A stretch of 23,331 nt of DNA, from contig JALREG010000266.1 in the NCBI GenBank assembly GCA_023253905.1, positions 1 to 23,331 on the forward strand, in the 5' to 3' direction. Origin of the DNA: Burkholderiaceae bacterium (lineage in GTDB: Bacteria > Pseudomonadota > Gammaproteobacteria > Burkholderiales > Burkholderiaceae). The stretch's first letter is position 1. Each line of letters begins with the position of its first letter. A program made the translations under genes and the position numbers. The notes beneath the pieces were generated by a model. That model worked only from the letters and a program-made list of their open reading frames with translations. It was not told the DNA's origin and did no database searches. This document shows positions 1 through 6,592 of the stretch, piece after piece.

Positions 1-932
1 TGGTCATCATGAAGCCGCCCTATCAGGCCCCACTCTCGGCCTACCGCATGATGGAACTGCTGGACGGTATTCTGCCGCCGGGCGTCCTGAATGTGATCAG
101 CGCCGGTACTCCGGGCAGTCAGGCGCTGGTCACGCACCCGATGGTTCCCCGATTGGCCCTGATCGGCAGCGTCCCCACCGGTCGAGCCATCGCGCGTGCA
201 GCCGCCGACCGGCTGAAGCATGTCACGCTCGAGCTGGGGGGTAAGAACGCCTGCATCATCTATCCCGATGCTGATCTCGACCGAGCCGTGCCGGGCGCGA
301 TTAACGGTATGAATTTCACCTGGTGCGGTCAGAGCTGCGGCTCAACGTCCCGACTCTTCGTCCATCGCTCCATCCATGATCACGTGATCCAGGGCATGCT
401 GAAAGCGGTGCGTCACTACCAGCCTGGCATTCCTACCGAGATGTCCACGACCATGGGGGCGATCGTCTCGAAGGCGCAATGGGAAAAGATTTTGGGGTAT
501 GTAGAGACAGCGAAGGCCGAGGGCGCCGATCTCATCTACGGTGGCGGGATCCCCAGCGATCCCAGACTTGCCAATGGCTGGTTTGTCGAGCCGACCGTGT
601 TCACCGGTGTCTCACAGGATATGCGGATTGCCAACGAAGAAGTGTTCGGTCCCATTCTGTCGGTCATCCGCTGGGATGACGAAGATTCGCTCTTCGAGCA
701 GGTGAACCGGGTGGAATATGGACTCACTGCATCCATCTGGACCAGCCGCCTTGACCAGGCGCATCGGGCTGCGGCACGCGTGCAGTCCGGGTATGTCTGG
801 GTCAATCATGTAAGCAGCCATTTCATCGGAGCGTCCTTTGGGGGCTATAAGCAGTCGGGGATCGGTCGTGAGGAAGGCTTCGATGAATTGCTGTCCTACA
901 CTCAGCACAAGAATGTCCACGTGGTGCTTTAG
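1..932 (+). CDS. Aldehyde dehydrogenase, 5'-truncated by the window edge
   Basis: NAD(P)+-dependent aldehyde dehydrogenase superfamily; oxidises an aldehyde to a carboxylate in the cytoplasm. The reading frame is open to the window edge, and the first residues (VIMKPPYQAPLSA) match the interior of the family, where a lysine-proline motif contacts the cofactor, so about 170-190 N-terminal residues lie outside. Numbering from the Met at position 9, the catalytic base is Glu75 in LELGGKN and the nucleophile is Cys110 in GQSCGS. The EEVFGP motif is at 210-215, and the C-terminal GGYKQSGIGRE stretch is intact. A 48-bp gap separates it from the next same-strand gene, so it probably belongs to the same catabolic operon. 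There it could oxidise a semialdehyde from ring cleavage, which is inference. The exact subfamily cannot be told. Confidence 0.93.
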   Translation, partial: VIMKPPYQAPLSAYRMMELLDGILPPGVLNVISAGTPGSQALVTHPMVPRLALIGSVPTGRAIARAAADRLKHVTLELGGKNACIIYPDADLDRAVPGAINGMNFTWCGQSCGSTSRLFVHRSIHDHVIQGMLKAVRHYQPGIPTEMSTTMGAIVSKAQWEKILGYVETAKAEGADLIYGGGIPSDPRLANGWFVEPTVFTGVSQDMRIANEEVFGPILSVIRWDDEDSLFEQVNRVEYGLTASIWTSRLDQAHRAAARVQSGYVWVNHVSSHFIGASFGGYKQSGIGREEGFDELLSYTQHKNVHVVL

Positions 933-980
933 GGCCGTTATCCAGGCGCTTCTATCACCGGGTTTTCGGGGAGAGCGCTG

Positions 981-1820
981 ATGCCGATTCAGGCGAAGCT
1001 CTGCTGGCTCCATCTTCAGTCGCCGCAGCCTGAGACGGTGGCCGCTTTTTACGCCCGCGCCTATGGTTTGAAGGTTGAGCAGCGAGGTACGGTGCTCGCC
1101 TGCCATGGCGCGGGACGCGCGCTTCACGTGTCTGCGGGTGACGCGAATCGGCTTCACTACGCGTTGTACGGGTTCACAGAGGAGGCTTGCTGGCAGGCGT
1201 TTCTTGCGCGCGGCGCGTCGGCGCTGTCGCTTGAGCTGCCTGATCTCGCCGGTATTCCTTCGGGGGCGCGGTCGTGTGTCGATCCGGACGGTCACCGCAT
1301 GGTGTTTGCGCCACCAGGAGCGTCTGCGGTGGCCGGGACACCGCCTGCCATGGCGGCGCTCCCGCCTGCTGTCAATCAGCACTTTGCACTGCGCACCACC
1401 CGGATTGACGACATGCTCGCGTTTTACTGCGACCAGTTGGGGTTTCATCTGTCTGACCGTGTGCTCGACAATGAAGGCCGGCTGCGCGCGTGTTTCCTGC
1501 GGACTGATTCGCTTCATCATTCGCTCGCGCTGTTTGGCGCGCCGGTCACCTGTTTCGATCATCAGTCGTTCGAATCGCCCACCTGGTCTGACCTCAAAGA
1601 CTGGGCCGATCATATGTCGCGCGAGCGGATTGAAATCGTCTGGGGCGTAGGGCGCCATGGTCCGGGTAACGACGTGTTTTTCATGGTGCGGGACCCCGAC
1701 GGCAATCTGGCCGAAATCTCCTCGGAAATCGAGGTGTGCGACGAGGCGCGTCCCGCGGGGGTGTGGCCACATGAAGAGCGCACGCTCAATCTCTGGGGCA
1801 AGGCGATCATGCGTAGCTGA
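981..1820 (+). CDS. Two-domain VOC protein, extradiol ring-cleavage dioxygenase-like
   Basis: A 279-residue vicinal oxygen chelate protein with two glyoxalase-like modules (about 5-112 and 132-250), the architecture of type I extradiol dioxygenases such as BphC. The C-terminal module keeps a plausible 2-His-1-carboxylate iron site: His134 (NQHFALRT), His179 or His180 (LHHSLALF) and Glu245 (GNLAEISSE). His226 in a GRHGPG motif is also typical of the family. The N-terminal module lacks the set, as expected for BphC-type enzymes. ATG 981 is preceded by GGGGAGA with 6-nt spacing. The stop overlaps the next start by one base (TGATG), which suggests translational coupling to the flavin monooxygenase. 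Together they could hydroxylate and then cleave a ring. The substrate is unknown; the protein could also be a non-dioxygenase VOC enzyme. Confidence 0.85.
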   Translation: MPIQAKLCWLHLQSPQPETVAAFYARAYGLKVEQRGTVLACHGAGRALHVSAGDANRLHYALYGFTEEACWQAFLARGASALSLELPDLAGIPSGARSCVDPDGHRMVFAPPGASAVAGTPPAMAALPPAVNQHFALRTTRIDDMLAFYCDQLGFHLSDRVLDNEGRLRACFLRTDSLHHSLALFGAPVTCFDHQSFESPTWSDLKDWADHMSRERIEIVWGVGRHGPGNDVFFMVRDPDGNLAEISSEIEVCDEARPAGVWPHEERTLNLWGKAIMRS

Positions 1821-3463
1821 TGTCTGTCGTGCCGCTTGCTACCCATTACCCCGTGGTGATCGTCGGCACCGGCCCGACCGGGTTGGTGCTTGCCCACCTG
1901 CTCGCGCGGCAGGGGGTGAAGGCGCTGCTGATCGACCGGGCTGAAGGCCCAGTGGACGAAGCCCGTGCAGTCACCATTGATGACGAGAGCCTGCGCACGC
2001 TGCAGGCGGCGGGAGTGCTTGAGCAACTACTGCCCGATATCGTGCAGGGCTACGGCGTTCACTACTATTCCTGGCGGCAAACGCTCTTTGCACGGATCGA
2101 ACCCCAGTCGCTTGAATATGGCTATCCGAAGCGAAATGCGTTTCGCCAGCAGCTGCTGGTGCGCGCGTTAGCCGAGACGCTTGGAGCGCCGGTTGAATTA
2201 CGCTTTCGCCATGAACTGCTGCGGTTTTCTCAGGTCGATGATCGGGTGTCGCTGTCGATCGCCACGCCCGACGGACCGCAAACGGTGGAGACCGACTGGC
2301 TGGTGGGGTGCGACGGCGGCCGAAGCACGGTGCGGGAGGCACTGGGCATCGCGCTTGAGGGCAGCAGTTATGCCGAACGCTGGCTGATCGCGGATCTCAT
2401 CGGTCGCCGCGATCCGTTTCGGCATACACGAACGTTCTGCGATCCAGTGCGCCCCACGATCCGTCTGCCAGGCCCGCAGGCCACCGTCCGTTATGAGTTC
2501 ATGCTGCATCCGGGCGAAGCGGCGGAATCAGTGCTTGATGAGGCGCAGCTTCGCAGCTGGATTCGTGCCCGAGAGCCTGCGGATGCCGACATCACGATGC
2601 TTAGAAAAGTGGTCTACACCTTTCATGCTCGGGTCGCGACCCGGTGGCGATCGGGTCGGGTGCTGCTGGCGGGTGATGCGGCGCACCTCACGCCACCCTT
2701 TGCCGGGCAGGGCATGAACAGCGGTGTACGCGACGCGCTGAACCTCGCCTGGAAACTTGCCGAGGTGGTGCGCGGGCGCGCCGCCTCCGCACTGATCGAC
2801 ACCTATGAGGCCGAACGCAAGCCCCACGCCTGGGCGTTGATCAACATGGCGCTGCGAATCGGATCGTTCATGCAGCCAAAGTCGGTGGCGGGTGCAGCGA
2901 TCGCGCAGGGGCTTCTGCGGCTGGTCTGCCTGGTGCCCGCCGCTCGCGACTACATCCTGCATCTGAAATTCAAGCCCAAGCCCCGCTTCAAGCAAGGCTT
3001 CAAGGCTGCCTGGTCGGTTGCCGAACCGGTGATTCCGCCCGGCCAGCTCATGATCCAGCCTGCGGTGCAGACCCGAGCGGGGCGCACGCAACTGCTCGAT
3101 TCGTTGTGCGGCCCGGGGTATGCGCTGATCGGTTGGGCGGGGGCGGTGCCCGACACGCCCGCGTGGTGGCCGTCTGAGGCGCCGACGCGGATATCGCTCC
3201 TTCGCGCCGATGAGGATTTCCTGCCAGACGATCGGCGCGAGCCCGTGGCGCGCGACGCTTCTGGCGAGCTTGCGCGGGTTCTCGATAGCGCCGGCGCGCA
3301 GGCGGTGCTGCTCCGTCCCGACCGGCATGTACTTGCTTATCTTTGCGCGCGCCCCGAAGATGGCTGGTCAGCCGTCTTTGAGGCGTTCGGCAGCGTTTAC
3401 CGTCCCGCGGCCGGGGCTGCGGTGTTGCCGGGTTCCTTACCATCTCGAATCACAGGAGTCTGA
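1820..3463 (+). CDS. FAD-dependent aromatic monooxygenase, MhpA-like
   Basis: Group A flavoprotein hydroxylase of 547 residues, close in length and layout to 3-(3-hydroxyphenyl)propionate hydroxylase (MhpA). The enzymes use NAD(P)H and O2 to hydroxylate a phenolic ring in the cytoplasm. Visible motifs are the Rossmann GxGxxG at 16-21 (GTGPTG), the DG motif at Asp165-Gly166 (VGCDGGRS), the GD motif at Gly285-Asp286 (LLAGDAAH) and the flavin loop PPFAGQGMNSG at 292-302. The last 130 residues fit the thioredoxin-like C-terminal domain of this family. The start codon overlaps the preceding VOC gene stop by one base, and the Bug receptor follows after 2 bp. This makes it the probable hydroxylase feeding the VOC dioxygenase. 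The substrate cannot be assigned, so no mhpA symbol is given. Confidence 0.92.
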   Translation: MSVVPLATHYPVVIVGTGPTGLVLAHLLARQGVKALLIDRAEGPVDEARAVTIDDESLRTLQAAGVLEQLLPDIVQGYGVHYYSWRQTLFARIEPQSLEYGYPKRNAFRQQLLVRALAETLGAPVELRFRHELLRFSQVDDRVSLSIATPDGPQTVETDWLVGCDGGRSTVREALGIALEGSSYAERWLIADLIGRRDPFRHTRTFCDPVRPTIRLPGPQATVRYEFMLHPGEAAESVLDEAQLRSWIRAREPADADITMLRKVVYTFHARVATRWRSGRVLLAGDAAHLTPPFAGQGMNSGVRDALNLAWKLAEVVRGRAASALIDTYEAERKPHAWALINMALRIGSFMQPKSVAGAAIAQGLLRLVCLVPAARDYILHLKFKPKPRFKQGFKAAWSVAEPVIPPGQLMIQPAVQTRAGRTQLLDSLCGPGYALIGWAGAVPDTPAWWPSEAPTRISLLRADEDFLPDDRREPVARDASGELARVLDSAGAQAVLLRPDRHVLAYLCARPEDGWSAVFEAFGSVYRPAAGAAVLPGSLPSRITGV

Positions 3464-3465
3464 AC

Positions 3466-4452
3466 ATGACATGTCCCGCGCTCCGCCGCGTTCTGGTTCA
3501 TTCGGTCGCCGCACTGATTGCGGTGGGTGCTTTTACGGGATCGGTTGTAGCCCAGTCGTATCCAAACAAGCCGGTCAAGGTGATTGTCACCTTCCCGCCG
3601 GGTGGAACGCCCGACATTTATGGTCGTCTTCTGTCGCAGGAGCTCTCCACCCTCTGGAAGCAGTCGGTGGTGGTGGAGAACAAGACCGGTGCAAGCGGCA
3701 CGATCGGCACTGATTCTGTTGCCAAGGCCACCCCCGATGGCTACACGCTGCTCTTCGCGGCCGACGCGTCGATCACCATCGCGCCCAATCTGATCGCCAA
3801 CACGCCCTACAACCCAGTCCGCGATCTCACACCCATCGTCAATGTGGCGGCTGGCCCGTTCATCATGCTTGCGCACCCGTCGTTTCCGGTGAGCGACATT
3901 CCGGGGCTGATCGAGGCGGCTCGCCGTCAGCCGGGGAAAATCACGTATGCGTCATCGGGTAGCGGAGGTCAGCAACATCTCTCAATGGAAGTGATCAAAC
4001 AGCGGGCCGGGCTCGATATCGTGCACATTCCCTACAAGGGATTCGGGCAGGGCATTCAGGATGTGATGGCGGGTCACGTGCCGCTCATTTTTGGTGGCAT
4101 CACTGCGTCCATTCAGCTCAGCAAGAGCGGCAAGTTGAAGGCGATCGCCACGACCGGACCAAAGCGCGCGCGGGCGCTTCCGGATGTGCCAGCCGTCGCA
4201 GAGACATTGCCGGGATTTCGAATCGAAGCCTGGTATGGCTTCATGGGTCCGGCGGGTCTTCCGCGCGAACTCGTCAACAAGATTCATTCGGATGTGATGA
4301 GCATCGCCACGCGTCCCGATTTTCAGGCGCGTATCGTAGCGGACGGCATGGAGCCGGTGAACGTCACGCCGGAATCATTCGGGCGGCAGGTGGCCGATGA
4401 GCTTCGCGAGTGGGGCGACATGATTCGCACCGCCAAAATCAAGGCGGATTGA
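3466..4452 (+). CDS. Bug-family periplasmic solute receptor (TTT substrate-binding protein)
   Basis: A 328-residue member of the Bug family, the extracytoplasmic receptors of tripartite tricarboxylate transporters, which bind small carboxylates and some aromatic acids. The first 29 residues are a Sec signal peptide: basic start, hydrophobic core, likely cleavage after VVAQ or VVA. The mature protein opens with the family signature YPNKPVKVIVTFPPGGTPD. Further family landmarks are ATPDGYTLLF and ASSGSGGQQHLSMEVIK. AGGAG at 3454-3458 lies 7 nt before the ATG, and the gene starts 2 bp after the monooxygenase stop. No TctA/TctB membrane partners are present, which is usual for this expanded betaproteobacterial family. 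The context suggests it captures the operon's aromatic substrate. Confidence 0.95.
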   Translation: MTCPALRRVLVHSVAALIAVGAFTGSVVAQSYPNKPVKVIVTFPPGGTPDIYGRLLSQELSTLWKQSVVVENKTGASGTIGTDSVAKATPDGYTLLFAADASITIAPNLIANTPYNPVRDLTPIVNVAAGPFIMLAHPSFPVSDIPGLIEAARRQPGKITYASSGSGGQQHLSMEVIKQRAGLDIVHIPYKGFGQGIQDVMAGHVPLIFGGITASIQLSKSGKLKAIATTGPKRARALPDVPAVAETLPGFRIEAWYGFMGPAGLPRELVNKIHSDVMSIATRPDFQARIVADGMEPVNVTPESFGRQVADELREWGDMIRTAKIKAD

Positions 4453-4486
4453 ACCTTGGCGAGGCCCTGAAGGGGCGGAACGCCTG

Positions 4487-5929
4487 TCAGCGCGAAGGCT
4501 CGCCTGGCCGCAGCGCCCGTTCCATCACGCCAGCCAGCGCGGCCGAGGCCACCCGCGAAATCGGGGGGTCCGCGCGGCTGGTGAGCACGATCGGAACCTG
4601 CGCGCCCAGCACCACGCCACAGCTCGCAGCGCCCGCCAGATACTCCAGCTGCTTGGCGAGCATGTTGCCGGCTTCCAGGTCGGGCGCCAGCAGGATGTCG
4701 GCCTGACCGGCAACCGGCGATTTGATGCCCTTTATTCGAGCAGCCGCTGACGAAATCGCGTTATCGAATGCAAGCGGGCCGTCGAGGATGGCGCCCTGAA
4801 TCTGTCCCCGGTCGGCCATTTTGCAAAGGGCCGCAGCGTCGAGCGTGGAGGCGATGCGCGGGGTCACGGTCTCCACGGCAGACAGGATGGCCACGCGCGG
4901 CATCGCGATGCCGAGTGCGTGGGCCAGATCGATGGCATTTCGAACAATGTCGGCCTTGGTGTTCAGATCGGGGCTGATATTGATCGCCGCGTCGGTGACC
5001 AGAAGAGGGCGGTCGTAAGTCGGAACCTCGAATCGAAACACATGTGACATGCGGCGCGCAGTACGAAGCGCTGGCTCGGCCAGCACCGCTTCCATCAGTT
5101 CATCGGTATGCAGACTGCCCTTCATCAGCATGGCGATCTGACGCGCCCCTGCCATGGACGCTGCCCGGGCGGCCGATGCGTGGCTGTGCGGGGTATCGAT
5201 GATTTCGACGCTGGCCAGTGATAGCCCCAATGATTCGGCAAGCGCCTGCACCCGCGCGCGGGGCGCGACGATGATCGGCTCGATCAGCCCTGCGTCACGC
5301 GAATCCAGTGCTCCGCGAAGCGAGCTTTCATCACAGGGGTGAACAACGCCGCAGCGAACCGGCGGATGACTGGCAAGCGAAGCCATCCAGTCATGTAGCC
5401 GCGCCTCCGGTTCAAATAGCATCAGCGTGGGAAGGCTCACGCGCGGCCTCGAGACCTTGTGCGCAGGCGCCCGCACCCGTGCTTCGCCAGACACGACTGT
5501 TTCGGCGCTCTGGTTGATCACTGTGCATTGCAGGCGGACATCGCGCGTAGCGTCGATCTTCTGCAGCACCTCGAGCGTGACGGTGAGGGTGTCACCGACC
5601 CGCACAGGCCTTCGAAATTTGAGCGTCTGCTCGAGGTAAACGGTGCCGGGTCCGGGAAATTCGGACCCCAGGAGGCTGGAGATCAACGCGCCGGCCCACA
5701 TGCCGTGAGCAATCACGCCGTGAAAACCGGTGGACTCGGCATATTCCGGATCGACGTGGGCTGGGTTGACGTCGCCCGACACCAGCGCGAAAGCCTTGAT
5801 GTCGTCGAGGGTGAGGGTGCGCGAAGCGCTGGCCTGCTGCCCCACCCGAAGTTCGTCGAAGGTGAAGTTGTGGAGGTCGGTGGAGGGTGCGGGGGTGAAG
5901 TTCATGGCGGGATAGGGGGGAGTGGGCAC
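4487..5929 (-). CDS. Bifunctional MaoC enoyl-CoA hydratase / phosphate acetyl(butyryl)transferase
   Basis: A 480-residue two-domain enzyme. Residues about 20-155 form a MaoC hotdog domain with the R-hydratase signature SGDVNPAHVD (Asp53, His58) and the IAHGM motif. Residues about 170-480 form a phosphate acyltransferase (PTA/PTB) domain, with landmarks such as SGVE-like AVETVTPRI, ILDGPLAFDNA and ILLAPDLEAGNMLAKQ. Fusions of this type are known in proteobacteria; they hydrate an enoyl-CoA and interconvert acyl-CoA and acyl-phosphate. The GTG start at 5929 is chosen because GGGAGG lies 7 nt upstream. The internal ATG at 5905 has only pyrimidine-rich sequence before it. The gene is convergent with the Bug gene (34-bp gap) and divergent from the molybdenum hydroxylase operon. 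It may process acyl-CoA ends of the catabolic pathways, which is inference. Confidence 0.93.
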   Translation of the reverse strand: MPTPPYPAMNFTPAPSTDLHNFTFDELRVGQQASASRTLTLDDIKAFALVSGDVNPAHVDPEYAESTGFHGVIAHGMWAGALISSLLGSEFPGPGTVYLEQTLKFRRPVRVGDTLTVTLEVLQKIDATRDVRLQCTVINQSAETVVSGEARVRAPAHKVSRPRVSLPTLMLFEPEARLHDWMASLASHPPVRCGVVHPCDESSLRGALDSRDAGLIEPIIVAPRARVQALAESLGLSLASVEIIDTPHSHASAARAASMAGARQIAMLMKGSLHTDELMEAVLAEPALRTARRMSHVFRFEVPTYDRPLLVTDAAINISPDLNTKADIVRNAIDLAHALGIAMPRVAILSAVETVTPRIASTLDAAALCKMADRGQIQGAILDGPLAFDNAISSAAARIKGIKSPVAGQADILLAPDLEAGNMLAKQLEYLAGAASCGVVLGAQVPIVLTSRADPPISRVASAALAGVMERALRPGEPSR

Positions 5930-6135
5930 CGAAGAGCCTCCCAGTATCGCAGCGATGGGCCCGGGATCGTTTCGATTCGGTCATGCAATGAGCAGAACAC
6001 GTGCCTCCCGCCCTTGCCCTTCGGGCTGGCTTTGGGCAGGATCTTGGCGGTTGGTGTACGTGCGATCAGCCGCCGGCGGGCGGGCATCCAAAGCGGGCCG
6101 CCGGTCAGACAATCATGATTCCCGAGGAGACCCAG
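5930..6135. promoter_or_regulatory. Divergent intergenic region carrying promoters of both operons
   Basis: About 206 bp lie between the GTG start of the MaoC-PTA gene (minus strand) and the chosen GTG start of the [2Fe-2S] subunit (plus strand). Both transcription units must start here or read through from outside, so promoters are inferred. I could not identify a convincing -35/-10 pair on either strand. A small perfect stem, GCCCTTCGGGC at 6016-6026, could form in the plus-strand leader. An open frame runs through 6001-6135 in phase with the downstream gene, but it has no SD and no similarity to the family's N-terminus, so I treat it as leader. Confidence 0.45.
6124..6129 (+). promoter_or_regulatory. 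Shine-Dalgarno that decides a GTG start
   Basis: GAGGAG is placed 6 nt before GTG at 6136. The competing in-frame ATG at 6115 and the ATG at 6001 have no purine-rich site ahead of them. Starting at the GTG gives a protein beginning MIEFRLNG, which matches the usual N-terminus and length of this [2Fe-2S] subunit family. Confidence 0.75.
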
Positions 6136-6591
6136 GTGATTGAATTCAGGCTCAATGGCCGGCCGGTGCGAAGCACGGCTCCCGACGATGAAACCTTGCT
6201 GAGCGCGCTCACCAACGATCATGAGGTAAACGGCGCCAAATACGGCTGTGGCCGGGCGCAATGTGGTTCGTGCACGGTGCTCGTTGATGGCAACCCGGTG
6301 AAGTCCTGTGCGGCGCCGCTTTCATCGGTGGGAGGGCGGAACGTCACGACGCTGGAGGGGCTGATCCAAAACGGTCGGCCAAGCCGACTGCAGCAGGCCT
6401 TCATCGATGAACAGGCCGCGCAGTGCGGCTATTGCAGTGCCGGCATGATCATGCAGGCCCAGGCGCTGCTGGACCGAAACCCTCGGCCGACCGATGCCGA
6501 AGTACGGGCCGCTCTCGACGGCAATCTTTGCCGCTGTGGCGCGCATAACCGGATTGTTCGCGCGGTGCTGCGTGCCGCAAAGGGAGCTTGA
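6136..6591 (+). CDS. [2Fe-2S] subunit of isoquinoline 1-oxidoreductase-type Mo hydroxylase
   Basis: A 151-residue small subunit of a xanthine-oxidase-family molybdenum hydroxylase (IorA/CoxS type). It passes electrons from the Mo centre. The plant-type ferredoxin cluster is ligated by Cys38, Cys43, Cys46 and Cys58 (CGRAQCGSC, then C). The second cluster uses Cys97, Cys100, Cys132 and Cys134 (CGYC and LCRCGAHNRI). All eight cysteines are present. The length equals that of characterised IorA-type subunits once the GTG start at 6136 is used. The Mo subunit begins 1 nt after the stop, so the two are co-translated. Two-subunit enzymes of this type lack the FAD subunit found in CO dehydrogenase and 4-hydroxybenzoyl-CoA reductase, and none is encoded here. 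Confidence 0.93.
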   Translation: MIEFRLNGRPVRSTAPDDETLLSALTNDHEVNGAKYGCGRAQCGSCTVLVDGNPVKSCAAPLSSVGGRNVTTLEGLIQNGRPSRLQQAFIDEQAAQCGYCSAGMIMQAQALLDRNPRPTDAEVRAALDGNLCRCGAHNRIVRAVLRAAKGA

Positions 6592-6592
6592 G

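Noticed and set aside
612..1772. Long minus-strand open frame (386 codons) opposite the aldehyde dehydrogenase and VOC genes
   Set aside because: Arg/Pro/His-rich composition typical of an antisense shadow in GC-rich DNA, with no recognisable domain, and both opposing genes have clear motifs.
2528..3328. Minus-strand open frame (266 codons) inside the MhpA-like gene
   Set aside because: Antisense shadow: biased composition, no motif, and fully covered by a well-supported gene.
4457..4484. Possible bidirectional terminator between the convergent Bug and MaoC-PTA genes
   Set aside because: Only 4-bp GGCG/CGCC and GCCC/GGGC stems with bulges and no T-run on either strand; too weak to call.
6001..6135. 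N-terminal extension of the [2Fe-2S] subunit from ATG 6001 or 6115
   Set aside because: No SD at either ATG, the extra residues are not family-like, and GTG 6136 has GAGGAG at ideal spacing.
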